In this document: one piece after another, positions 17,128-24,452 of the stretch
Layout of the letters: every line of letters begins with the position of its first letter
How positions within the stretch are numbered: the first letter of the stretch is position 1
Source of the DNA: CADEDH01 sp963732695
GTDB taxonomy: Bacteria; Actinomycetota; Acidimicrobiia; Acidimicrobiales; SZUA-35
Direction: 5' to 3'
Length of the DNA: 64,000 nucleotides
Assembly: GCA_963732695.1 (NCBI GenBank)
Contig: CAVTAP010000005.1
Location: forward strand, 391,374-455,373
Position numbers and translations under genes: made by a program
Notes under the pieces: generated by a model
The model's database searches: none
What the model saw: the letters and a program-made list of their open reading frames with translations, nothing else
Told to the model about the DNA's origin: nothing

Positions 17128-17591
17128 GCGACGACGAGGGCACCGTTCCGCTGGCCCGCCTGCTGGCCATCGCCTACGGCGACCTGATCGACCAGCTGCA
17201 CGAACGCCTCCGGGCCGACGGGTGGAGCGACGTCCGCCCGGCCTACGGGTTCGTGCTGCTGGCCACCCGGGCCGGGTCGCAGTCGGTCACGGCGCTGGCA
17301 TCCCGCCTCGAGGTCAGCAAGCAGGCTGCGTCCAAGCTGGTGGAGTCCATGGTGGCCAGCGGGTACCTGGCCTACGTGGCGGACCACGGCGACTCCCGAG
17401 TGAAGGGCGTCGAGCTGTCGGCCCGGGGTCACGAGCTGCTGAGGGCGGTGGAGGCCATCTACGTCGAGCTGGAGGCGGGCTGGGCCGAGCTGATCGGGGT
17501 CCGGGCGGTGGAGGCGATGCGCCGCAATCTGACCACGGTGGTGCGGGCCCGCCACGAGGGTGAGCTGCCCACCGTCAAACCGACCCGTTGA
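17124..17591 (+). CDS. MarR-family transcriptional regulator
   Basis: A 155-residue winged-helix repressor. The DNA-reading region is VTALASRLEVSKQAASKLVESMVASGYLA and the wing follows with DHGDSRVKGVELSARG. The start at 17124 overlaps the cupin stop. Two matching palindromes at the operon promoter (16686-16744) are its probable autoregulatory operator. The next gene, an HpaB-type flavin monooxygenase 35 bp downstream, fits the common use of MarR proteins to sense phenolic or aromatic acids. The inducer is unknown. Confidence 0.88.
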   Translation: MSDDEGTVPLARLLAIAYGDLIDQLHERLRADGWSDVRPAYGFVLLATRAGSQSVTALASRLEVSKQAASKLVESMVASGYLAYVADHGDSRVKGVELSARGHELLRAVEAIYVELEAGWAELIGVRAVEAMRRNLTTVVRARHEGELPTVKPTR

Positions 17592-17626
17592 AGGCCGGTT
17601 GTGACGGTGAGCTACCGTCGGAGCCC

Positions 17627-19150
17627 GTGAGTGGGACGACGACGGCCGCGACGGCTCAGACGAACGAGATGCTGACCGGGGAGGCCTTCCTGGCCAGCCT
17701 GGATGACGGGCGGGAGGTCTGGTACGACGGGGAGCGGGTGGGGCGGGTGACCGGGCACCGGGCGTTCCGCACCGGGGCCCGGGTGATCGCCTCGCTGTAC
17801 GACGCCCTCCACGACCCGGCCACGGCCGACGCCCTCACCACCGTCGACCGGTTCGGCCACCGCACCCACCGCTTCTTCGCCCCCGCCTACTCGGCCGACG
17901 AGTTGCGGGGCGGGCGCGACGCCATAGCCGTGTGGCAGCGCATGACCTACGGCTGGATGGGCCGCACCCCCGACTACAAAGCGGCCTTCATGGCCCAGCT
18001 GGCCGAGGGCCACGCCTACTACGGCGACTACGGGGCCAACGCCCTCGAGTGGTATCACCGCTGCGCCCGCCAGGTCCTCTACCTCAACCACGTACTGATC
18101 GACCCCCCGGTGGACCGGCACCGTCTGCGGTCCGACGTCACCGACGTGTTCGTCACCGTCACCGGCGAAGACGACAACGGCATCCGGGTGAGCGGGGCCA
18201 AGATGGTGGCCACCGGCTCGGCCCTCACCCACGGCACGTTCGTGGCCGTCAACTCCGGCACCGCCGCCCGCATGGAGCCGGGGCGGGACGATCACATGGC
18301 TCTGGTGTTCATGGTCGACATGGCCACCCCCGGGCTCAAGCTGATCTGCCGGCCGTCGTACGAGGCGGCGGCCCGCCACCCGTTCGAGGCCCCGCTGGCC
18401 GCCCGGTTCGACGAGAACGACGCCGTGGTGGTGTTCGACGACGCCTTCGTGCCCTGGGAGAACGTGTTCGTCTACCGCGACGTGGCCCGGGCCAAGGGGT
18501 TCTACGCCGAGTCGGGCTTCTTCAACCGCTACAACCTGCACTCCACCACCCGCCTGGCCATCAAGCTGGAGTTCGCCGCCGGTCTGCTGGCCAAGTGCGC
18601 CGAGGCCGCCGGCACCCATGAGTTCCGGGGGGTGCAGGCGGCGGTGGGCGAGATCATCGCCATGCGGGAGCTGCTGTGGTCGCTGACCGTGGCCATGGTG
18701 GCCGAGCCCGAGGCCGGCATCGGCGGCACGGTGGTGCCCCGGCTGCAGACGGCGGCCGCCGCCCGGCTCTACGCCACCAACGCCTGGAGCCGGGTACGGG
18801 AGCTGTTCGAGACCCAACTGGCCGGGGCCCCGATCTACACCGTGTCGAGCCCGGCCGATCTGGCGTCGCCCGAGCTGCGCCCGATCATCGACCGCTACTA
18901 CCGGGGCTCGGGCCTCGATGCGCTGGACCGGGTCAAGCTGTTCAAGCTGTGCTGGGACGCGCTCTACAGCGAATTCGCCGGCCGCCACGCCCTGTACGAG
19001 CGCAACTACGCCGGCAACCAGGACCAGCAGCGCATCGACCCCCTCAACTGGGCCGCCACAAGGGGCGACCTCGACCGGTTCAAGGGCCTGGTCGACGACT
19101 GCCTGGCCGGCTACGACCTCGACGGCTGGACCGACCCCCTGCTCAAGTAG
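17627..19150 (+). CDS. HpaB-family (4-hydroxyphenylacetate 3-monooxygenase-like) oxygenase
   Basis: A 507-residue member of the HpaB / 4-hydroxybutyryl-CoA dehydratase fold, close to the usual length. The N-terminus shows MLTGEAFLASLDDGREVWYDGERV. A central RVSGAKMVATGSALTHG stretch and VFDDAFVPWENVFVYRD belong to the flavin-binding core. The enzyme is the oxygenase half of a two-component FADH2-dependent monooxygenase; no flavin reductase gene is visible nearby. The GTG at 17627 follows a close GGAG; an internal ATG at 17669 is possible. It is probably cotranscribed with cupin-marR. The substrate is presumably a phenolic compound. Confidence 0.82.
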   Translation: MSGTTTAATAQTNEMLTGEAFLASLDDGREVWYDGERVGRVTGHRAFRTGARVIASLYDALHDPATADALTTVDRFGHRTHRFFAPAYSADELRGGRDAIAVWQRMTYGWMGRTPDYKAAFMAQLAEGHAYYGDYGANALEWYHRCARQVLYLNHVLIDPPVDRHRLRSDVTDVFVTVTGEDDNGIRVSGAKMVATGSALTHGTFVAVNSGTAARMEPGRDDHMALVFMVDMATPGLKLICRPSYEAAARHPFEAPLAARFDENDAVVVFDDAFVPWENVFVYRDVARAKGFYAESGFFNRYNLHSTTRLAIKLEFAAGLLAKCAEAAGTHEFRGVQAAVGEIIAMRELLWSLTVAMVAEPEAGIGGTVVPRLQTAAAARLYATNAWSRVRELFETQLAGAPIYTVSSPADLASPELRPIIDRYYRGSGLDALDRVKLFKLCWDALYSEFAGRHALYERNYAGNQDQQRIDPLNWAATRGDLDRFKGLVDDCLAGYDLDGWTDPLLK

Positions 19151-19198
19151 GTCCGCCCCCGCGCCGGCCCGCCCCGGGACCGCGCGACATCGGGACCT

Positions 19199-19261
19199 CA
19201 GTTCGAACCGTGTACCGACATGTACCCGTGAGAGGTACATACCGCGACACGGAACGAACTG
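19199..19261. repeat. Long imperfect hairpin (CGCGACACGG-type element) between convergent genes
   Basis: Two 28-nt arms, 19199-19226 and 19234-19261, match at 22 positions around a 7-nt loop. The right arm contains ACCGCGACACGG, 4 bp, then AACTG. The same arrangement occurs in a hairpin at 26211-26241. The element lies in the 205-bp gap between the HpaB gene and the convergent CoA-transferase A gene, so it may terminate both transcripts. It may also be a small dispersed palindromic repeat. Confidence 0.6.
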
Positions 19262-19355
19262 GGGGCGGTATGTCGCAGCTGTCAGTACTCACCGGCGCTG
19301 GCCCGGTCCTGTGGCCCGTGGATGGCGGCGATCCCGGGCGGCCCGGCCCAACCAA

Positions 19356-20030
19356 TCAGCTGCCGGGGCTGGCGACGAGGCGGTCGACGACGAGGCCGGG
19401 CACCATGACGTGCTCGGGGGCGATCCAGCCGACCTCGTAGATCTCGTCGGCCTCCACCACCACGAGGTCGGCGGCGTAGGCCATCACCTCGTTGGCGTTG
19501 CGCTCACCGTCGCGCCACGTCAGGTTGCCGGCCAGGTCGGCCACGGTGGCGCCGAGCAGGGCCACGTCGGCCCGCAGCGCCGTCTCCAGCACGCACCGCT
19601 TCCCGTCGATCTCCCGGGCCGGCTCGTCGTTGGAGCGGAACGGGCCCACCATCCGCTCCTCCACGTAGAACGCCGGGATGCCGGCCCCGCCGGCCCGGAT
19701 CCGCTCGGCCAGCACCCCCTGGGAGCACAGCTCCACCTCCACCTCACCGGCCCGGGTCCGCTGCTCCAGGGCGAGCTGCTGGCCGAACCGCCCCGGGTAC
19801 GACCCGAACGACGTGATCATGCGGCGTACTGCCCCCGCCCGGTGCAACGGGTCCGACCCCTGGCTGCCGAGCATGATCACCGTGAGGTCCCGCAGGCCCC
19901 GGGCGGCCAACGCCCCGATCAGGCTGGCCGGTGTGCCGCACACCCCCCAGCCGCCGAGCATCACGGTCATGCCGTCGACGATCCCGTCGACCGCCTCGTC
20001 CACGTCCACCAGCTTCGACCGCCCGATCAC
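19356..20030 (-). CDS. 3-oxoacid CoA-transferase subunit A
   Basis: A 224-residue alpha subunit of a class I CoA-transferase. The glycine-rich CoA-binding start is VDGIVDGMTVMLGGWGVCGTP, and EVELCSQGVLAERIRAGGAGIPAFYV is the family signature with a GAGIPAFY turn. The C-terminal NLTWRDGERNANEVMAYAAD matches the acetate/acetoacetate type. The ATG overlaps the stop of subunit B by 4 bp, so the two subunits are translationally coupled. It exchanges CoA between acyl-CoA and a 3-oxo acid; the exact pair is unknown. Confidence 0.87.
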   Translation of the reverse strand: MIGRSKLVDVDEAVDGIVDGMTVMLGGWGVCGTPASLIGALAARGLRDLTVIMLGSQGSDPLHRAGAVRRMITSFGSYPGRFGQQLALEQRTRAGEVEVELCSQGVLAERIRAGGAGIPAFYVEERMVGPFRSNDEPAREIDGKRCVLETALRADVALLGATVADLAGNLTWRDGERNANEVMAYAADLVVVEADEIYEVGWIAPEHVMVPGLVVDRLVASPGS

Positions 20031-20707
20031 GACCGGGCACCCCCCGCCGTCAGATCGGCGACGGCCGGCTCCACCGGCGCATCGGTGGCGGCCTCGACGT
20101 CGGCCACGCTCACCCCGTCGGCCAGCTCCACGATGCGGAATCCGGTGCCGGTCGGTACGAACGTGCCCAACTCGGTGACGATCACGTCGGCCGGGCGGTC
20201 GACCCCCAGGGGCAGGGTGAGCGACGCCACCAGCTTGGGCCGGCCCTCGGGGTCGGTGTGCTCGGTGGCGATCACCACCCGACCGGCGGCCCCGGTGAGC
20301 TCGGGCGACCCGCCGGGGCAGCCCGACGCCATGGCCTCGCTGGCGTGGCTGACGAACCGACCGTCGGCCGCCACCTGGAACGCCCCCAGCACCGTGGTGT
20401 GGATCCGGCCCGAGCGGATCAGGGCGAACGACCGGGAGTGGTCGCAGCAGAAGCCGCCGGGGCGGAGGCGGTAGGTGGTGCCGAAGAAGGCGAGGAGAGC
20501 GCCGTCGGTGGGGCCGAACCGGTCGGACCCGAACCCGATCACCCCGTGCTCGGCGTGGAACACCACACCCCGCTCGTCGGGCACGTGGTGGGGCACCAGC
20601 CCCGGTATGCCGATGCCGACGTTCACGAACGTGTCGTCCACCAGCTGGGCGGCGGCCGCCGCCGCTATCCGCTCCCGGGAGGACGACGAAGGGGCCACGT
20701 GAGGCAT
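20027..20707 (-). CDS. 3-oxoacid CoA-transferase subunit B
   Basis: A 226-residue beta subunit. VNVGIGIPGLVPHHVPDERG is the canonical opening. The catalytic glutamate motif, usually S-E-N-G, reads HAEHGVIGFG, keeping Glu but with His in place of Asn. The C-terminus GFRIVELADGVSVADVEAATDAP is typical. The start at 20707 gives a normal N-terminus (PHVAPSSSSRERIAAAAAAQL). The partner subunit A follows with a 4-bp overlap. It is divergent from an alpha/beta hydrolase whose start is 58 bp away. Confidence 0.85.
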   Translation of the reverse strand: MPHVAPSSSSRERIAAAAAAQLVDDTFVNVGIGIPGLVPHHVPDERGVVFHAEHGVIGFGSDRFGPTDGALLAFFGTTYRLRPGGFCCDHSRSFALIRSGRIHTTVLGAFQVAADGRFVSHASEAMASGCPGGSPELTGAAGRVVIATEHTDPEGRPKLVASLTLPLGVDRPADVIVTELGTFVPTGTGFRIVELADGVSVADVEAATDAPVEPAVADLTAGGARS

Positions 20708-20765
20708 GAGCGGGGAGAGTACCTCAACGGGACACGGGAGCCCGATCCCCATTAGCGTGCGGCTC

Positions 20766-21713
20766 ATGCACCTCAACGAGTTCGCCGAGACAGGGGCTCC
20801 CCTCGACATGTCTCGCAGCGCCGAGCTGGCGAGCCTCATGGCCAGCGCGGCCGACCTCGGCATCGCGCACCCCCCGGCGGTCCGCTACCGGTCGAACAAC
20901 GTGGTGATGCGCCACCAGCGCTTCCACTACCTGGAGTGGGGTGAGCCGGGCACGCCCGAGTTGCTGTTCCTCCACGGGTCGAACCAGTCGGCCCACTCCT
21001 TCGACCTCGTGGCCCTCCACCTGGCCGACCGGTTCCACATCTACGCCCTCGACCAGCGGGGCCACGGCGACAGCGAGTGGGCCAAGGACAGCGACTACTC
21101 GTCGGCCGCCATGGGCCTCGACGCCGCCGCCTTCATAGACGCCATGGGCCTCGACCACCTGATCGTGATCGGCCACTCGATGGGGGGCCAGAACGCCATG
21201 CGCCTCTCGCTCAGCCACCCCGAGCGGGTGCGCAAGCTGGTGCTGGTGGACATCGGGCCCGAGGTGTCGCAGGAGGGAGCCCAGGTGATCCGCCGCTTCG
21301 TCACCGAGACCCGGGAGTTCGACGACATCGACCACTTCGTCACCCGGGTGCAGGAGTACGACCCGTACCGCAGCCGGGAGCACATCGAGCGCACCGTCCG
21401 CTACAACCTGCTGCAGCGGGCCGACGGCAAGTACATCTCCAAGCACGACCACGGTCCCCGGCTGGCCGCCACCGGCGAGCACCGCAGCCGGGGCGACCGC
21501 TTCACCCTCGACGACGTGCGCCACCTGCCGATGCCGCTCCTGCTCATCCGGGGCGCCGACTCCCAGATCTTCACCGCCGAGGCGGCCCAGCGCTTCGCCG
21601 ACGCCGTGCCCGACGGTCGCCTCGTCACCGTGCCCCGCTGCGGCCACAACGTGCACGGCCAGAACACCCCCGACTTCATCGAGGCCATGGAGCCGTTCAT
21701 CACCGGCGACTGA
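20766..21713 (+). CDS. Alpha/beta-fold hydrolase
   Basis: A 315-residue serine hydrolase. It has the oxyanion segment LLFLHGSNQSAHSF, the DQRGHGDSEW loop and the nucleophile elbow GHSMGG with Ser at about residue 138. A C-terminal CGHNVHGQNTPDF supplies the catalytic His. The pattern fits meta-cleavage-product hydrolases, haloperoxidase-like enzymes and lactonases. The ATG at 20766 is the first plausible one; another in-frame Met at MSRSAEL is possible. It converges with the PAS protein gene, and a tandem repeat covers both stop codons. Confidence 0.85.
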   Translation: MHLNEFAETGAPLDMSRSAELASLMASAADLGIAHPPAVRYRSNNVVMRHQRFHYLEWGEPGTPELLFLHGSNQSAHSFDLVALHLADRFHIYALDQRGHGDSEWAKDSDYSSAAMGLDAAAFIDAMGLDHLIVIGHSMGGQNAMRLSLSHPERVRKLVLVDIGPEVSQEGAQVIRRFVTETREFDDIDHFVTRVQEYDPYRSREHIERTVRYNLLQRADGKYISKHDHGPRLAATGEHRSRGDRFTLDDVRHLPMPLLLIRGADSQIFTAEAAQRFADAVPDGRLVTVPRCGHNVHGQNTPDFIEAMEPFITGD

Positions 21714-21747
21714 CCATCAGCGACTGATCACCAGGGACTGACTACAC
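21706..21747. repeat. Three 14-bp imperfect tandem repeats over two stop codons
   Basis: The units GCGACTGACCATCA, GCGACTGATCACCA and GGGACTGACTACAC run head to tail. The first contains the hydrolase stop codon and the third covers the stop of the convergent PAS gene at 21742. They probably arose by slippage. Confidence 0.6.
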
Positions 21748-23037
21748 AGTGACCGGGGTGTCGAGCTCGCGCCGCATGGCGGCCCGGTCGAACGTCGGGC
21801 GGTGGCGGCTGAAGCCGGCCACCGCGGCGCTGATCGAGCGGGCGTCGTCGAGGCCCGAGCCCACGATGGCCTCGGCCCGTTCGAACAGGGCCACGAAGAA
21901 CCCGGCCCCGGTGGTGCGGGTGGCCTCCACCCGGCTGCTGCCGATCACGGCGTAGAGCGTCTGCAGGCTGCGGGTCAGGTCGGCCACCAGCTCGCCGGCC
22001 ACCGTGAGGTTGGCGTCGATGCCCTGGAGGGCGTCGACCACGGTGTCGAGGTCGGCCCGCAGGCATTCGGCCATCAGGGCCCCGCTCTCCCGGGCCTGGG
22101 GGTGGTCGTCGGTCGACTCGGCGGCGAAGATGCTGGCCATGTCGTTCTGCAGCGAGGCCACGGCGATCGAGAAGCCGACCCGCTCCAGGGCCGACCGGGT
22201 GGAGTCGAGCCGCACCCCCAGCGCCCGGGAGCACTCGACGAGCTCCAGCCCCACCTCCTGCATGATACCGGCCAACGCCTGGAGGGGAGCACCGTCGCTA
22301 CCCAGCCGGCTGGCCGCCACCTTCACGTTGAACCCCAGCAGCGACGCCTCGCCGGTGAGCGTGACCAGGTTGGCGCTCCGCTCGGTGAGCTGGCGGTTGA
22401 GGGCCAGGTAGGCCTCGATGGACCCCAGCTCGCCGTCGAGGAAGGCGGCCAGGCCGGGATGGCCCCCGACGTGACCGTCGGCGTTTCCCAGCTCGGTGCG
22501 GCGGGCCGTCACCTCGGCCACCGTGGCCACTCGCATGAACGTGTCGTAGCTGTCGAAGCCGGCCTCGGCCAGCCGCCGCCCCAGCACCTCGGCCGAGGCG
22601 TCCATGGCCTCGGTGTGCTGGCGGCCGCCCTGCTCCACCCCGGCCTCGACCGACCGCAACTCCTCGTAGAGCGAGGCCACCACACCGAACAGCGGGGTGG
22701 TGGGCTTCAGCCGCACCGACAGGTGGCCCCCGGCCACCGGGCGGGCCACGGCGAACACCCAGTAGGGGCTGCCGTCCTTGGCCCGGTTGAGCACGTAGGC
22801 GCCGATCCCCTCTCCGGCCTGGAGGTGGTCCCACAGCTCGCGGAACACCACCCGGGGCATGGCGGGATTGCGGACGATGTTGTGGGGCTGGCCCAGCAGC
22901 TCGTCCTGCCCGTACCGGCTCACCCGCACGAAGACGTCGTTGCTGGAGCGGATGAACCCCCGCTCGTCGGTGGTGGAGAAGAACAGCTCCTCCAATCCGA
23001 ACGCGTCGGTACCGTTGACGGGCTCCGGTTCAGCCAT
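21742..23037 (-). CDS. Soluble Aer-like PAS protein with degenerate chemoreceptor-type tail
   Basis: A 431-residue protein without membrane segments. The N-terminal PAS domain (about residues 15-110) closely follows the Aer pattern: LFFSTTDERGFIRSSNDVFVRVSRY, then LGQPHNIVRNPAMPRVVFRELW. The rest is helical. A region near residue 240, EASLLGFNVKVAASRLGSDG, resembles the hairpin tip of methyl-accepting proteins (normally NLLALNAAIEAARAGE) but has lost most signature residues. It could be a diverged sensor that no longer binds CheA. The start at 23037 has a GGAGGA ribosome-binding site. It is divergent from a 42-residue peptide gene. Confidence 0.75.
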   Translation of the reverse strand: MAEPEPVNGTDAFGLEELFFSTTDERGFIRSSNDVFVRVSRYGQDELLGQPHNIVRNPAMPRVVFRELWDHLQAGEGIGAYVLNRAKDGSPYWVFAVARPVAGGHLSVRLKPTTPLFGVVASLYEELRSVEAGVEQGGRQHTEAMDASAEVLGRRLAEAGFDSYDTFMRVATVAEVTARRTELGNADGHVGGHPGLAAFLDGELGSIEAYLALNRQLTERSANLVTLTGEASLLGFNVKVAASRLGSDGAPLQALAGIMQEVGLELVECSRALGVRLDSTRSALERVGFSIAVASLQNDMASIFAAESTDDHPQARESGALMAECLRADLDTVVDALQGIDANLTVAGELVADLTRSLQTLYAVIGSSRVEATRTTGAGFFVALFERAEAIVGSGLDDARSISAAVAGFSRHRPTFDRAAMRRELDTPVTV

Positions 23038-23208
23038 CGTTCCTCCGATCGATCGCCGTCCTGTCGGCCGCAGCCCCCCGGGAGTTGAGACGGGGGACGG
23101 CGGCGGGAACGGCAGAGTCGAACGGCCCATACAGCGCCGAGGCCAGCCCGTCGATACAAGCTTGACCAGCCGTGTGGCCGGTTACCGACGAATGTGAATG
23201 GAGCCTGG

Positions 23209-23337
23209 ATGAGCACCATCAAGACCAAGTTGTACGCCGCGTCCACCCTCGTGACCTTCAGCGGTCTGATCGTGGCCATGGGAGCCCCGGTGAAGTGGGG
23301 CGCGCTCGTCTGGCCCGATTTCCTGCCCTGGTCCTGA
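23209..23337 (+). CDS. 42-residue predicted membrane peptide
   Basis: A short gene with an ATG at 23209, a GGAG at 23200-23203 and a TGA at 23335. The product starts MSTIKTKLYAASTLVTFSGL and continues through a single hydrophobic stretch to a Trp-rich tail ending PDFLPWS. Codon third positions are GC-rich as in neighbouring genes. It is divergent from the PAS protein gene and ends 9 bp before the convergent transporter stop. I do not recognise a family. It could be a regulatory peptide of a membrane protein. Confidence 0.55.
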   Translation: MSTIKTKLYAASTLVTFSGLIVAMGAPVKWGALVWPDFLPWS

Positions 23338-23346
23338 CCCGGCCCG

Positions 23347-24399
23347 TCAACCGAACACCGCCCGCTCCCCGGCCAGGGTGAGCGCGGCGGCCAGCAGGGC
23401 CGGGCCGGCCACCGGCAGGGTGAGCGCGATGTAGCGCCGCCACCCCGGGGCCAGGCCCTCGGCCCGCAGGATCCGGAGCCACAGCAGGTTGGCCAGGGCA
23501 CCGATCGGGAGCAACGCCGCCCCCGTGGTGACGCCCAGCAGCCACGACCACACCGGCCAGCTGATCCGGGGCTCAGCGTCGAGCACCAGGAGCAGGCCGG
23601 GCAGGTTGTTGACGGCATTGGCCGCCACCGCCCCCGCCACCACCGTGGCTCCGACGCCGGCGACGGTGCCGGCCCCCGGTGCCCGCCCCACCGGCAGGGC
23701 CGGCACCAGCGCCAGGATCGACGCCATCGCCGCCACCCCGGCGGCGGTGGTCAACGGCACGTGCCGCCACGGCGCATACCGGGTCACGGCCATCAGCACC
23801 CCGTCGGCCACCAGGGCCGTGACCCAGGGCGCCACCCCGACATCGGGACCGGCCACGAACCCCACCAGCAACCCCGCCACCACCAGCCCGCCCACGGTCA
23901 GGGCCCGCCGGTCGGGCGGGCCCGCCGGCTCGGCCGCCAGCACGGTGGGATACCGACGGCGGTAGGCCAGCCACCCCACGCCGGTGGCGGCCAGCCCGGG
24001 CAGAGCCAGGTGGCCGGCCACGTCGGCCACGCCGAGACCGAAGTGCTCGGCCGCCAGCAGCGTGGTCAGGTTCGACACGGGCAGCACCGACGACGCCAGG
24101 CTGGCCAGCAGCAACGGGATCAGGGCCAGCGGCACCGGATCGACCTCGGCCCGGCGGGCCAGCTCCAGATACAGCGGAGTGAGCAGGACCACCGTGGTGT
24201 CGAGGTTGAGGACCACGGTGGTGAGGGCGGCCAGGGCCCACAGGGCCCCCACCGGAACCGGGCCGGGCCGGCCGGCCAGCGCGTCGGCCGCGGCCCGGAA
24301 GAAGCCCAGCCGGTCGAGCAGGGCGGCCAGCGGCACCCCCGCCAGGAGGAAGGCAAGGGCCGGCCACAGGGTGGCCAGCTGGTCGGCGACCCGTGACAC
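23347..24399 (-). CDS. SLC13/ArsB-like anion or ion transporter
   Basis: A roughly 350-residue hydrophobic protein with about ten membrane segments. The patterns LTTVVLNLDTTVVLLTPLYLELARR and VLPVSNLTTLLAAEHFGLG match ArsB/NhaD/CitMHS transporters, where paired re-entrant loops contain such Asn-Leu-Asp-Thr and Ser-Asn-Leu-Thr motifs. The second repeat has AANAVNNLPGLLLVLD. The start is taken as a GTG at 24399, because no early ATG exists in frame. It is slightly short for ArsB (about 420 residues). The transported ion is not predictable. It lies 53 bp after the acyl-CoA ligase gene and may be cotranscribed with it. Confidence 0.75.
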   Translation of the reverse strand: MSRVADQLATLWPALAFLLAGVPLAALLDRLGFFRAAADALAGRPGPVPVGALWALAALTTVVLNLDTTVVLLTPLYLELARRAEVDPVPLALIPLLLASLASSVLPVSNLTTLLAAEHFGLGVADVAGHLALPGLAATGVGWLAYRRRYPTVLAAEPAGPPDRRALTVGGLVVAGLLVGFVAGPDVGVAPWVTALVADGVLMAVTRYAPWRHVPLTTAAGVAAMASILALVPALPVGRAPGAGTVAGVGATVVAGAVAANAVNNLPGLLLVLDAEPRISWPVWSWLLGVTTGAALLPIGALANLLWLRILRAEGLAPGWRRYIALTLPVAGPALLAAALTLAGERAVFG

Positions 24400-24452
24400 G
24401 GCCCCTGGTGTGCCCGGATTGCTCTCCCGTTGAACTGAGCCGCTCCGCCTGG

